Below are positions 8,780 through 16,387 of a stretch of 34,716 bases of DNA, in pieces (position 1 is the stretch's first letter; every line of letters starts with the position of its first letter). The stretch is from positions 1-34,716 of the forward strand of contig REDM01000230.1 in assembly GCA_007693485.1 (NCBI GenBank). The letters are read 5' to 3'. The DNA comes from Spirochaetaceae bacterium (GTDB lineage Bacteria > Spirochaetota > Spirochaetia > DSM-27196 > PWMO01). The translations under genes and the position numbers were made by a program. Below the pieces are notes generated by a model. It was not told where the DNA came from. It did no database searches and worked only from the letters and a program-made list of their open reading frames with translations.

Positions 8780-9628
8780 ATGAAAGCCATTCTTCAGCTC
8801 TCGTGCCCGGATGCTCGGGGAATTGTTGCGGATGTTTCGCACTTCATCTTTTCATACGGCGGAAACATCATTCACTCCAGCCAGCACCAGGATCCCGAGA
8901 CCGGTACGTTCTTCATGCGCGTGGAGTGGGATACCAGCGGGTTCAGCGTACCCGCCGAGAAGATTTCTGCCGCCTTCGAGCCCATTGCTGCAAAGTTCTC
9001 GATGGATGTGCACCTTCACTTCCCCGACCGACGCATTCGCACCGCGATCTTTGTCTCTCGGCAGGGGCACTGTCTGTTTGACCTTCTTCTTCGTAACCGC
9101 GAGGGAGAGATTGATACCGACATCGCTCTGATTGTGAGTAATCACCCCGACATGGAAGAGACGGCTCGCTGGTTTGGAATTCCCTACCACCATTTTGCGA
9201 TAAACGCAGATACCAAGGCTGAGGTGGAGCAACGGCAGATTGCGCTGCTGAAAGAGCAGGGGATCGATCTGATCATCCTGGCGCGCTACATGCAAATCCT
9301 CAGTCCCAATGTTGTCGACGCGTTTCCCAACCAGATCATCAACATCCATCACAGCTTTCTGCCCGCCTTTGTGGGGGCGCGACCCTACCACCAGGCATTC
9401 TCGCGAGGCGTCAAGATCATCGGCGCCACCAGTCACTACGTGACCGCCGACCTCGATCAAGGCCCCATTATCGAGCAGGATGTAACCCGGGTGACCCACC
9501 GGGACACCGTGGAAGACCTGGTGCAGAAGGGACGAAACCTCGAACGCGTTGTGCTCTCGCGCGCGGTTGAGCTGCATCTCGAGCATCGGGTCCTGGTGTT
9601 TGGAAACAAGACCGTTGTCTTTGACTGA
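8780..9628 (+). CDS. purU: Formyltetrahydrofolate deformylase PurU
   Basis: PurU hydrolyses 10-formyltetrahydrofolate to formate and tetrahydrofolate, balancing one-carbon pools and supplying formate. The 282-residue protein has an N-terminal ACT domain (about 1-80, starting KAILQLSCPDARGIVADVS) and a formyltransferase-fold domain. The catalytic triad aligns as N188 and H190 (in INIHHSFLPAF) and D226 (in LDQGPII), as in GAR transformylase. It starts six bases after sufU with no clear ribosome binding site, so it is probably translationally coupled in the same operon. No direct link to iron-sulfur assembly is evident. Confidence 0.96.
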   Translation: MKAILQLSCPDARGIVADVSHFIFSYGGNIIHSSQHQDPETGTFFMRVEWDTSGFSVPAEKISAAFEPIAAKFSMDVHLHFPDRRIRTAIFVSRQGHCLFDLLLRNREGEIDTDIALIVSNHPDMEETARWFGIPYHHFAINADTKAEVEQRQIALLKEQGIDLIILARYMQILSPNVVDAFPNQIINIHHSFLPAFVGARPYHQAFSRGVKIIGATSHYVTADLDQGPIIEQDVTRVTHRDTVEDLVQKGRNLERVVLSRAVELHLEHRVLVFGNKTVVFD

Positions 9629-9640
9629 TGGTGAACCGAA

Positions 9641-10210
9641 GTGGTGGAAATCGAGCTGAAGGCGTGGGTCACGGACCCCGACGCACTGCGCGCACGACTG
9701 TCGCAGCGCTGTGGGTCAGCCGTTGCCTACGACAAACGGGACACCTACTACCGGGCTCCCCTCGCGTCCGGGGCGTTTGAGTTTCGCGTCCGGCGGACGG
9801 ATGAAGAGGCGGTCTTCACCCGAAAAGAGAAGCACATCGAAGGCGGACTTGAGATCAACCGAGAGTTTGAGTTTACCGTAAGCGACGCGGATGCGCTTGC
9901 TGATCTGGTGTCGCGGCTCGGCTGCACGGAGTTTGCGCAGAAGCGCAAGCGCGGGCAACGATTTGTGGTGGATGGGCTGACGGTCGAACTGTCGGATGTC
10001 GCCGGACTAGGATGGTTCGTAGAGATTGAGGCGCTGGTCGCCGACGCGTCGGAGCGTCCGGCGGTTGAAGCTCGGATTCGCGCCCTGGTGACCGACCTCG
10101 AGATCCCCGAAGCGTTGATCGAACCGGTTCCCTACACCACCATGATCGCCGACCCGTCGACCGCCTGCAGTCGACCTCGCGGAGTCGGTCATGGACCGAC
10201 TGCCGAGTGA
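9641..10210 (+). CDS. CYTH domain protein (class IV adenylate cyclase/triphosphatase-like)
   Basis: CYTH proteins form a beta tunnel that binds triphosphates; members include CyaB adenylate cyclases and thiamine or inorganic triphosphatases. The 189-residue protein starts at GTG with the hallmark ExExK motif (E3, E5, K7 in VEIELK). Charged strands follow, including YYRAP, FEFRVRRT, FTRKEKH and EINREFEFTV. The later GQRFVVDGLTVELSDVAGLG and GWFVEIEAL match the CyaB-like layout. Sequence alone does not separate cyclase from phosphatase. It begins 12 bases after purU, so it is probably the last gene of the sufS operon. Confidence 0.85.
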   Translation: MVEIELKAWVTDPDALRARLSQRCGSAVAYDKRDTYYRAPLASGAFEFRVRRTDEEAVFTRKEKHIEGGLEINREFEFTVSDADALADLVSRLGCTEFAQKRKRGQRFVVDGLTVELSDVAGLGWFVEIEALVADASERPAVEARIRALVTDLEIPEALIEPVPYTTMIADPSTACSRPRGVGHGPTAE

Positions 10211-10214
10211 CGGC

Positions 10215-10243
10215 TTGACGGTGCGTGGGGCTGTCCGTATAAC
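10215..10243 (+). promoter_or_regulatory. Strong promoter predicting a leaderless mRNA
   Basis: TTGACG (10215-10220), exactly 17 bases and TATAAC (10238-10243) form a near-consensus sigma70 promoter. The predicted start site falls on the GTG at 10250, six bases after the -10, with no room for a ribosome binding site. Confidence 0.75.
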
Positions 10244-10249
10244 TACACG

Positions 10250-11320
10250 GTGGACAAACATCAACTTCTCACGCTCACCGATGATCTGACGCGCATTGTT
10301 TCCGCTTCACCGTGGAATGTCGAGCGGTTCAATCACATTCACTTTGTGGTGAACGTCGTCGCCGGGGGAGTGTCAAAAAAAAAGCGATTTCTCAACAGTG
10401 CGAAAGTGGTTCGTGATATTGCCGGCGCGGTTGCCGGCGCGGCGGATCTGCCGCCCATCACTCGATCGATCCACCTCACCGATGGCCCCGGGCACGCGTC
10501 ACAGATCACCGGCATTATCCTCGACGAGCCCGAGAGCGACGGGCGGCTGATCATCAGTATCGGGGGAGACGGAACACACCGCGAGGTGTGCAGTGCATTC
10601 GCGGAGCGCCTCGGCGACACCAGCGGCCCGGACCGGCGCAATATTGTGCTGTTTCGCATGCCGATGGGCACCGGAAACGACGGGGCCGACGCCTTCGAGA
10701 CCGAGGCGGCGTGTGCCATTCTCCAGCGAGGGGGGGCGCTTCGCTCAGCCGGAGCGGTTCGTGTGACCGCCACCGGCATGCACTCGATGTACGCGTTCAA
10801 CGTGACGTCGATTGGGATTGACGCTTACGTCACCGATACCAGCAACCGTATGAAGAACGCGGTGCCGGGAGACATCTACAAGGTCATTGCCGACGTGGCG
10901 ACGCTATTCTACGAGCCGGTGTATGGCGTGGATGAGGTGGGGCTCACGATCACCGACGACGATGGCGGCCAAAGTGAGCATAACGATCGCTACATACTGG
11001 TGGCCATGGGGCCCTCGGGCAATCGCTGCTACGGCAACGGGAAACGGATTCTTCCTACCGACAACAACCTCTGCGCAATCCGTACCGTCAGCCTGCCGAA
11101 GAAAATCGCCATGAAGAAACACGTCTACGAAGGGAGCCACGTGGGCCTGCCGGGAACGCTCTCCGTACAGGCCAGGTCGATGGTGGTACACTACCGTCGC
11201 CGTGTGCCGCTGCAGCTCGATGGCGAGGGTGTCTGGCTTTCGCCGGAAAACTTCCCGGTTCGCTTCGAGCGAGTCGACAACGCGATTCCCGTGCTGACTA
11301 CGCCCACTGGCGGCGCGTAA
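10250..11320 (+). CDS. Diacylglycerol kinase-like lipid kinase
   Basis: This protein belongs to the diacylglycerol/sphingosine kinase catalytic family, which phosphorylates lipid hydroxyls with ATP. The 356-residue sequence has the nucleotide-binding strand HFVVNVVAGG near 31-40, GGDGT at 105-109 and MGTGNDGAD near 139-147. A C-terminal beta domain follows. The lipid substrate cannot be read from the sequence. GTG 10250 is the only sensible start: the next in-frame start codons lie inside the first beta strand. No ribosome binding site precedes it. Its last 23 bases overlap the end of the convergent XRE-cupin gene. Confidence 0.85.
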   Translation: MDKHQLLTLTDDLTRIVSASPWNVERFNHIHFVVNVVAGGVSKKKRFLNSAKVVRDIAGAVAGAADLPPITRSIHLTDGPGHASQITGIILDEPESDGRLIISIGGDGTHREVCSAFAERLGDTSGPDRRNIVLFRMPMGTGNDGADAFETEAACAILQRGGALRSAGAVRVTATGMHSMYAFNVTSIGIDAYVTDTSNRMKNAVPGDIYKVIADVATLFYEPVYGVDEVGLTITDDDGGQSEHNDRYILVAMGPSGNRCYGNGKRILPTDNNLCAIRTVSLPKKIAMKKHVYEGSHVGLPGTLSVQARSMVVHYRRRVPLQLDGEGVWLSPENFPVRFERVDNAIPVLTTPTGGA

Positions 11321-11876
11321 ACCGAACGACCATGTGAACCCGTGCGAGACCGGAGCCCGTGTGGGCAATGGTGTGATGGACGTCGCAGTTGTAGAGGGCG
11401 AAGTCGCCCGGTGCAAGCGTCGACTGCTTTTCTCCAACCGTAACGGAGACGCTTCCCTCAATAACCGTAAGATACTCTTCGGTGCCGGGGGCATGCGCTT
11501 CGGAGTCCAGCACCGAACCGGGATCAAAGGTGAGCAGATAGATCTCAAGGTCTTCGGCCATCTCGATGGGCGACAGCACCCGGATGTGTGGCCCGCTGTC
11601 GCTGCTATCGAGGGTAGCGACCTCCTGACTTCGGGTGACCGAGAACTTGCGCACCGGAGCCCCCCCACCGTGGAGCAGGCTGTCAAGGTCTACTTCCAGA
11701 CCGCGTGCAATCTTCCAGACGGTGGCAACGGTTGGGTTGACCTTCTGCGCCTCAATTTGTGAGAGCATCGCTTTGGAGACCCCGCTTTTCTCAGAGAGCA
11801 TGTCGAGTGTCATCTGCTGCTCTTTGCGGAGGCGCTTGATGTTCTGTCCGATCAGTGGTGGTTTTGCGGGTTCCAT
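11298..11876 (-). CDS. XRE-family regulator with C-terminal cupin domain
   Basis: This is a small-molecule-responsive DNA-binding regulator. The 192-residue protein has a helix-turn-helix domain at about 9-63, with LSEKSGVSKAMLSQIE as the recognition region, and a cupin domain at about 115-187. The cupin motifs are HAPGTEEYLTVIEGSVSV and PGDFALYNCDVHHTIAHTG. In relatives the cupin binds an amino acid, polyamine or similar ligand; the ligand here is unknown. AGGAG lies about eight bases before the ATG. The gene is divergent from the threonine dehydrogenase gene, with a perfect dyad between them, so auto-regulation and control of that gene are likely. Its end overlaps the convergent lipid kinase gene. 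Confidence 0.92.
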   Translation of the reverse strand: MEPAKPPLIGQNIKRLRKEQQMTLDMLSEKSGVSKAMLSQIEAQKVNPTVATVWKIARGLEVDLDSLLHGGGAPVRKFSVTRSQEVATLDSSDSGPHIRVLSPIEMAEDLEIYLLTFDPGSVLDSEAHAPGTEEYLTVIEGSVSVTVGEKQSTLAPGDFALYNCDVHHTIAHTGSGLARVHMVVRFTRRQWA

Positions 11877-11920
11877 GGCACGCTCCTGTTGACCCGGAAT
11901 TGCTCCTGCGGTAGAGTAGT

Positions 11921-11942
11921 CTTGTTCAATATGATGAACAAG
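11921..11942. promoter_or_regulatory. Perfect dyad, probable XRE-cupin operator
   Basis: CTTGTTCA, six bases, then TGAACAAG form a perfect 8-bp inverted repeat. It lies in the 131-base divergent gap between the XRE-cupin gene and the threonine dehydrogenase gene. It contains TATGAT (11930-11935), a possible -10 for the plus-strand gene, so a bound protein would block transcription. Confidence 0.7.
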
Positions 11943-12007
11943 CCGAGGGCTGTCAAGCGCTGGAAAGCGCCGTCACGTGAGACCCACGGTCAAGTGAGGC
12001 ATAATCG

Positions 12008-12979
12008 ATGAAGATTCTGATTACCGGAGCGCTTGGTCAGCTTGGATCCGAGCTTGCACCGGCACTGCGGTCGGCCTACGGTGAGACAGCCGTTGTGCTG
12101 AGCGATATCCGAAGCGACGTCAATCGCGCGCTCGTGGAGTCCGGACCGTTTTTTGCCATCGACTGCCGGGATGCTGCTGCGCTGGCCGCTGTGGTGAGCC
12201 GCGAGCGCATTACGCGGATCTACCACCTCGCCGCCCTGTTATCGGCAACCGGCGAGGCGCGCCCGCAGGAGGCGTGGGACATCAATATTAACGGGCTGAC
12301 CTCGGTGCTGGAAGTTGCGCGGGAATACAGTTGTTCAGTCTTTACTCCAAGCTCGATCGCCGCGTTTGGCCCCACCGCTCCAAAGGACCACACACCGCAG
12401 GACACCATTCAGCGGCCCACGTCGATCTACGGCATCACCAAGGTTGCGGGTGAACTCCTGTGCGACTACTATTACAAGCGCTACAATGTTGATACTCGCG
12501 GCGTGCGCTATCCGGGCATCATCTCCAGCGTGACCGCACCGGGTGGTGGCACCACCGACTACGCGGTGCACATCTACTACGCCGCGGTGCGTGACCACCG
12601 CTACGAGTGCTTTCTGAAGGGAGACAGCTGCATGGACATGATCTACATGCCCGATGCGATCCAGGCGGCAATTGACCTGATGGAAGCCGACCCCTCGCAG
12701 CTTCGCCACCGAAACGCGTTTAATATTACTTCCATGAGTTTCACTCCAGAAGACCAGGCGGCCTATATTCGCAAGTACATCCCCGATTTTGAGATCTCGT
12801 ACAATATCGATCCCGTGCGCCAGGCGCTGGCCAACTCCTGGCCCAACGTGCTGGAAGACTACGCCGCCCGCGTCGAGTGGGGGTGGACCCCGCGGTACGA
12901 TCTCGATGCAACCACCGCCGACATGTTGAGCCGCATCGCCGCCCGTGAGCCGACCACCGTCGCACCGGCAGATTGCTGA
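12008..12979 (+). CDS. L-threonine 3-dehydrogenase, short-chain (SDR) type
   Basis: This enzyme oxidises L-threonine to 2-amino-3-ketobutyrate with NAD, in the epimerase-like SDR type and not the zinc alcohol-dehydrogenase type. The NAD-binding motif is TGALGQLG (6-13), and the catalytic residues are S115 or S116, Y141 and K145 (in SIYGITK). Segments typical of this subgroup include the TAPKDHTPQDTIQRPTSIYG region, GVRYPGIIS, PGGGTTDYAVHIYY, FTPEDQAAYIRKYIPDFEI and the late NSWPNVLEDYAAR...WGW. GTGAGG lies about nine bases before the ATG. No glycine C-acetyltransferase gene is next to it. The divergent XRE-cupin regulator probably controls it. The main alternative is a related sugar-nucleotide epimerase. 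Confidence 0.8.
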   Translation: MKILITGALGQLGSELAPALRSAYGETAVVLSDIRSDVNRALVESGPFFAIDCRDAAALAAVVSRERITRIYHLAALLSATGEARPQEAWDININGLTSVLEVAREYSCSVFTPSSIAAFGPTAPKDHTPQDTIQRPTSIYGITKVAGELLCDYYYKRYNVDTRGVRYPGIISSVTAPGGGTTDYAVHIYYAAVRDHRYECFLKGDSCMDMIYMPDAIQAAIDLMEADPSQLRHRNAFNITSMSFTPEDQAAYIRKYIPDFEISYNIDPVRQALANSWPNVLEDYAARVEWGWTPRYDLDATTADMLSRIAAREPTTVAPADC

Positions 12980-14394
12980 TGGGAAAGCCAAGAAAGCCGC
13001 GTAAGCGCACCACGTACGCTCAGCAGACCGTCGTCGACATCGAACACCAGGGCCACGGAGTGGTGAAACCCGAGGGGACGGTGCTCTTTGTCGAAGACGC
13101 ACTCCCCGGAGAAGTGGTCGACGTGCTGGTCACGCGGAAGAAGCGTGGCCACGGGTTTGGCGTGGTTGAGCAGTACCACGAGCGATCGCCGATACGGGTC
13201 GAACCGTTCTGTCCTCACTTTGGAACCTGTGGTGGCTGCCGCTGGCAGTACCTGCCGTACGAGAAGCAGCTTGAGTACAAGGAGTACTTTGTCAGAACCA
13301 TCATGGAGCGGATCGGTCGGGTCGACGACGTCGAGTTTCTTCCCATTCTCGGCTGTGAGACTGACCGCCGCTACCGAAACAAGCTCGACTACTCCTTCAC
13401 CGATTCGCGCTGGCTGAGCGCCGAGGAGATCGCTGAGGGAGGCGAGAATCTGGAGCGTCGCGGTGTGGGCTTTCACGTTCGGGGCCGCTTTGACCGGATA
13501 CTGAACGTTGAGACCTGCCACCTCCAGCCCGAACCGTCCAACGAGATCCGGCGTGCCATCCGCGACGCGACCATCGCGCAGGACCTGTCCTACTACAACC
13601 CGCACCGCCACGACGGCTGGCTTCGATCACTGGTAATCCGAACCAGCACCAATGGTGAGGTGATGGTAACCGTGGTCTTTGGCAGCGATGACCGACGGGA
13701 TGTACGGGAGGAAATCTTTGACCTGATTGCGAAGCGCTTCCCCGATGTGGTATCGATCAACTACATCATTAACACCACGCTCAACGATTCGCTTGGCTCG
13801 CACGCGGTGTACCTTGCACGAGGCCGAGACTTCATCGTAGAGCGCTGCGGGGATCTGAACCTGCGGATCCACCCGCGTTCCTTCTACCAGACCAACGCCC
13901 GTCAGGCAGAGCGGCTCTACGCCGTGGTGGCCGAGTGGGCGGCGCTCTCCGGTCGCGAAACGGTGTGGGATCTTTACTGCGGGATCGGCAGTATTGCGCT
14001 CTTTCTTGCGTGCTCCGCCGGCCGGGTGTGGGGCGTGGAGACCGTAGCCGAGGCGATCGATAATGCGTGGGAAAACGCGCGGGAGAACGATATTCCCAAC
14101 GTGCACTTCAGCGTGGGCGACGTGAAAGATGCGCTCGGCGCACCGCCGGCCGAGGCGGGGACACCGGATCTGCTCGTGGTTGACCCCCCGCGCATGGGGC
14201 TGCATCCTGATGTCGTCGCGGCGATTGGTGCGCTTGGAGTTCCCCGCATCATCTATGTCAGCTGTAACCCCGCCACCCAAGCGCGCGACGTGCAGATGCT
14301 CGCGGAGCGGTATCGACCGGTACGCTGTCGCCCCGTCGATATGTTTCCCCAGACCCACCACATCGAAAGCGTGATCGAGCTCCGTCTCCGCTGA
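12979..14394 (+). CDS. rlmD: 23S rRNA (uracil-5-)-methyltransferase RlmD-like
   Basis: This SAM-dependent RNA m5U methyltransferase carries a 4Fe-4S cluster. Counting from ATG 12979 (471 residues), the N-terminal TRAM domain is at about 12-66. The cluster ligands are C78, C84 and C87 (CPHFGTCGGCRW) and C180. SAM binding involves SFYQTN (301-306), DLYCGIGS (331-338) and DPPRMGL (402-408), and the catalytic cysteine is C429 in YVSCNPATQARD. The ATG overlaps the TGA of the threonine dehydrogenase gene (TGATG), so translation is probably coupled. A TTG at 12973 is an unlikely alternative start. RlmD and the related RlmCD or TrmA targets cannot be told apart with certainty, but the four cysteines favour RlmD. 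Confidence 0.88.
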   Translation: MGKPRKPRKRTTYAQQTVVDIEHQGHGVVKPEGTVLFVEDALPGEVVDVLVTRKKRGHGFGVVEQYHERSPIRVEPFCPHFGTCGGCRWQYLPYEKQLEYKEYFVRTIMERIGRVDDVEFLPILGCETDRRYRNKLDYSFTDSRWLSAEEIAEGGENLERRGVGFHVRGRFDRILNVETCHLQPEPSNEIRRAIRDATIAQDLSYYNPHRHDGWLRSLVIRTSTNGEVMVTVVFGSDDRRDVREEIFDLIAKRFPDVVSINYIINTTLNDSLGSHAVYLARGRDFIVERCGDLNLRIHPRSFYQTNARQAERLYAVVAEWAALSGRETVWDLYCGIGSIALFLACSAGRVWGVETVAEAIDNAWENARENDIPNVHFSVGDVKDALGAPPAEAGTPDLLVVDPPRMGLHPDVVAAIGALGVPRIIYVSCNPATQARDVQMLAERYRPVRCRPVDMFPQTHHIESVIELRLR

Positions 14395-14421
14395 AAAACC
14401 AGAAAAACTTCAGGCGACTGG

Positions 14422-14450
14422 TTGACTCGGGTTTGTCGTGCGTATATATT
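14422..14450 (+). promoter_or_regulatory. Strong promoter of the tro operon
   Basis: TTGACT (14422-14427), exactly 17 bases and TATATT (14445-14450) form a near-consensus sigma70 promoter. Transcription should start near 14457 and leave a leader of about 42 bases before troA. The -10 end and the start site are covered by the dyad at 14449-14464. Confidence 0.8.
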
Positions 14451-14475
14451 TTGATTAACCAAAATCAAGTATACG
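14441..14475. promoter_or_regulatory. DtxR/TroR-type operator with nested dyads
   Basis: The core TTTTGATTAACCAAAA (14449-14464) is a 16-bp dyad with one mismatched pair. It resembles the DtxR/MntR-family core TTAGGTTAACCTAA. Two further repeats surround it with slightly shifted centres: TTGATT/AATCAA (14451-14468) and CGTATA/TATACG (14441-14475). The position over the -10 and start site suits repression by metal-loaded TroR, as known for the Treponema tro operon. Confidence 0.7.
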
Positions 14476-14498
14476 AATACCAATGAAAGGGGTTTGGT

Positions 14499-15476
14499 GT
14501 GTTAAAGAAAATAGTGCTGGGTTGTGTGTTTGCGCTGGTGATTGCTGTCTCGCTGTTCGCTGGGGGGCGCGCGGAACGTGTGGCTTCCGTTTTGGAGTAT
14601 CCGATCGACATCGTCGCAACCACCGGTATGGTTGGTGACATCGTTGCCAATGTGGTCGGGAGCAACGGAACGGTTTTCGTGCTGATGGACGATGAGATCG
14701 ATCCGCATCTCTTTCGGCCCACCCGTGCTGATATCGCGCGGATGCAGCGAGCGGACATGATTTTTTATAACGGACTCAACCTCGAGGGGCAGATGGGTGA
14801 CACCCTCGTTCAGCTCGCGCGTACGCGGCCGGTATTTGCCGTCACGGAGCTGATCGATGAGTCGGTACTGCTCGATGACGAAGACTACGAGGGGGCCTTT
14901 GACCCCCATCTCTGGATGGACGTATCTCTCTGGATGGAAGCCGTAGAAGTTGTGGTACTCGCGCTCAGCGAGTTTGATCCGGCCGGCGCCGACGTCTATC
15001 GCAGCAACGCCGACGCCTATCTGACGGAGCTGGCGGAGCTCGACGCCTACGTTCGTGAGGTGCTTGCCTCGATACCGGCGGCCCGGCGGTTTCTGGTGAC
15101 CGCCCACGACGCGTTTGGGTACCTGGGTGCGGCGTATGGGATCGAAGTGATTGGGGTTCAGGGCTTGAGCACCGAGTCGGAGGCAGGGCTGGAGGACATC
15201 AACAGCCTGGTGAGCTTCATTGTAGAGAAACGGATTTCTGCGGTCTTCGCCGAAACGACCGTGGCGGACCGTGCCCTGATGGCAGTAATCGAGGGAGCCG
15301 GGTCGCGAGGACACCGGGTGGCAATTGGTGGAGAGCTGTTCTCCGACGCAATGGGACCCGCGGGAACCTGGGAGGGTACCTACCTCGGGATGATTGACCA
15401 CAACGCCACCACCATCGCGCGGGCCCTCGGTGGTTCCGCTCCGGCCCGGGGATTTCGCGGTAGACTCGCACCCTGA
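14499..15476 (+). CDS. troA: Metal-binding protein TroA (Mn/Zn ABC transporter)
   Basis: TroA captures Mn2+ or Zn2+ outside the inner membrane and delivers it to the TroBCD transporter. The 325-residue protein has an N-terminal hydrophobic signal segment (about 4-22, ending SLFAGG) without a standard lipobox. The four ligands align with Treponema TroA: H70 (DPHLFRP), H137 (DPHLWMD), H203 (TAHDAFGYLG) and D283 (ELFSDAMG). The start is GTG 14499 with GAAAGGGG about six bases upstream. It is the first gene of the operon, behind a strong promoter with a DtxR-type operator. Mn as main cargo is an inference from the nearby Mn-type SOD and Mn-type TroR residues. Confidence 0.95.
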   Translation: MLKKIVLGCVFALVIAVSLFAGGRAERVASVLEYPIDIVATTGMVGDIVANVVGSNGTVFVLMDDEIDPHLFRPTRADIARMQRADMIFYNGLNLEGQMGDTLVQLARTRPVFAVTELIDESVLLDDEDYEGAFDPHLWMDVSLWMEAVEVVVLALSEFDPAGADVYRSNADAYLTELAELDAYVREVLASIPAARRFLVTAHDAFGYLGAAYGIEVIGVQGLSTESEAGLEDINSLVSFIVEKRISAVFAETTVADRALMAVIEGAGSRGHRVAIGGELFSDAMGPAGTWEGTYLGMIDHNATTIARALGGSAPARGFRGRLAP

Positions 15477-15489
15477 GTCTGTCTATACT
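15461..15489 (+). promoter_or_regulatory. Internal promoter just before troB
   Basis: TAGACT (15461-15466), 17 bases and TATACT (15484-15489) end seven bases before ATG 15497. It overlaps the end of troA. It would allow troBCD expression apart from the metal-controlled promoter, and a leaderless troB mRNA. The -10 is good and the -35 moderate. Confidence 0.5.
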
Positions 15490-15496
15490 TTGATGT

Positions 15497-16354
15497 ATGA
15501 AAAAATCTACTTTGGGTTTACCGAGTAGTGTCGATGCATCGGCCCCCGATTGGGGTCCGATGGGGTTGGAGCAGATGTCGTCGCCCGAAGCAGACGGCAA
15601 TCGTTGCTCCTTGCACATTCGCGACCTGACCGTCGCATATCACCGTAAGCCGGTTCTGTGGGACGTCGATCTGGATGTCCCCCCTTCAGTGGTTGCCGGT
15701 ATTGTGGGACCCAACGGGGCAGGCAAGAGTACCCTGATCAAAGCGGTTCTTGATCTTGTTCCGCACGCATCGGGTACGGTGGAAATATTCGGGAAGCCCT
15801 ACCGTAAACAGCGGCGGCTTGTGGGCTACGTGCCGCAGCGCGAGAGCGTAGACTGGAACTATCCCATCAACGCACTGGAACTGGTGGCCATGGGCCTCTA
15901 CCGGACCATAGGATGGTTCCGCCGGGTCGGCCCGGTCTATCGCCGGCGCGCCCTCCAGGCGCTTGCGGATGTGGGCATGGCCGATCTGGCCCACCGCCAG
16001 ATAAGCCAACTCTCCGGGGGGCAGCAGCAGCGCATTTTCCTCGCGCGCGCCCTGGTTCAGGACGCCGAGGTCTACTTCATGGATGAGCCCTTTTCCGGTG
16101 TGGATGCGGCCACCGAGAAGACGATCATCGCCATTCTGCAGCGACTTCGGGAGGCGGGAAAGACGGTATTTGTCGTTCACCACGATCTCGAGACGGTCCG
16201 CGATTACTTTGACTATCTGATCATGCTCAACATGCGCGTAGTTTCCGCCGGCCCGGTTGCGGAAGTCTTTACGCCGGAAAACCTTCGACGCACCTACGGT
16301 GGCCGGCTGACGCTCCTTGATCGCGCAGTTGACGCCATGGGACGGACACGATGA
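15497..16354 (+). CDS. troB: Mn/Zn ABC transporter ATP-binding protein TroB
   Basis: TroB is the cytoplasmic ATPase that powers TroCD. Counting from ATG 15497 (285 residues), Walker [10 protein letters not shown] is at 71-79, the signature LSGGQQQR at 172-179, Walker B VYFMDEP at 192-198 and the switch H229 in VVHHD. The start is uncertain. ATG 15497 has no ribosome binding site but sits seven bases after a -10 element, giving a 26-residue N-terminal extension not usual in the family. ATG 15575 gives a 259-residue protein of normal length, with GGAG only three bases before it. troC follows after 33 bases. Confidence 0.94.
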   Translation: MKKSTLGLPSSVDASAPDWGPMGLEQMSSPEADGNRCSLHIRDLTVAYHRKPVLWDVDLDVPPSVVAGIVGPNGAGKSTLIKAVLDLVPHASGTVEIFGKPYRKQRRLVGYVPQRESVDWNYPINALELVAMGLYRTIGWFRRVGPVYRRRALQALADVGMADLAHRQISQLSGGQQQRIFLARALVQDAEVYFMDEPFSGVDAATEKTIIAILQRLREAGKTVFVVHHDLETVRDYFDYLIMLNMRVVSAGPVAEVFTPENLRRTYGGRLTLLDRAVDAMGRTR

Positions 16355-16387
16355 CGACGGTGGCTGGATGATGGTGAGAGGAAGAGG

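Noticed and set aside
14399-14425. ACCAG/CTGGT inverted repeat after rlmD as a terminator
   Set aside because: The stem is five pairs with a long loop and no following T run.
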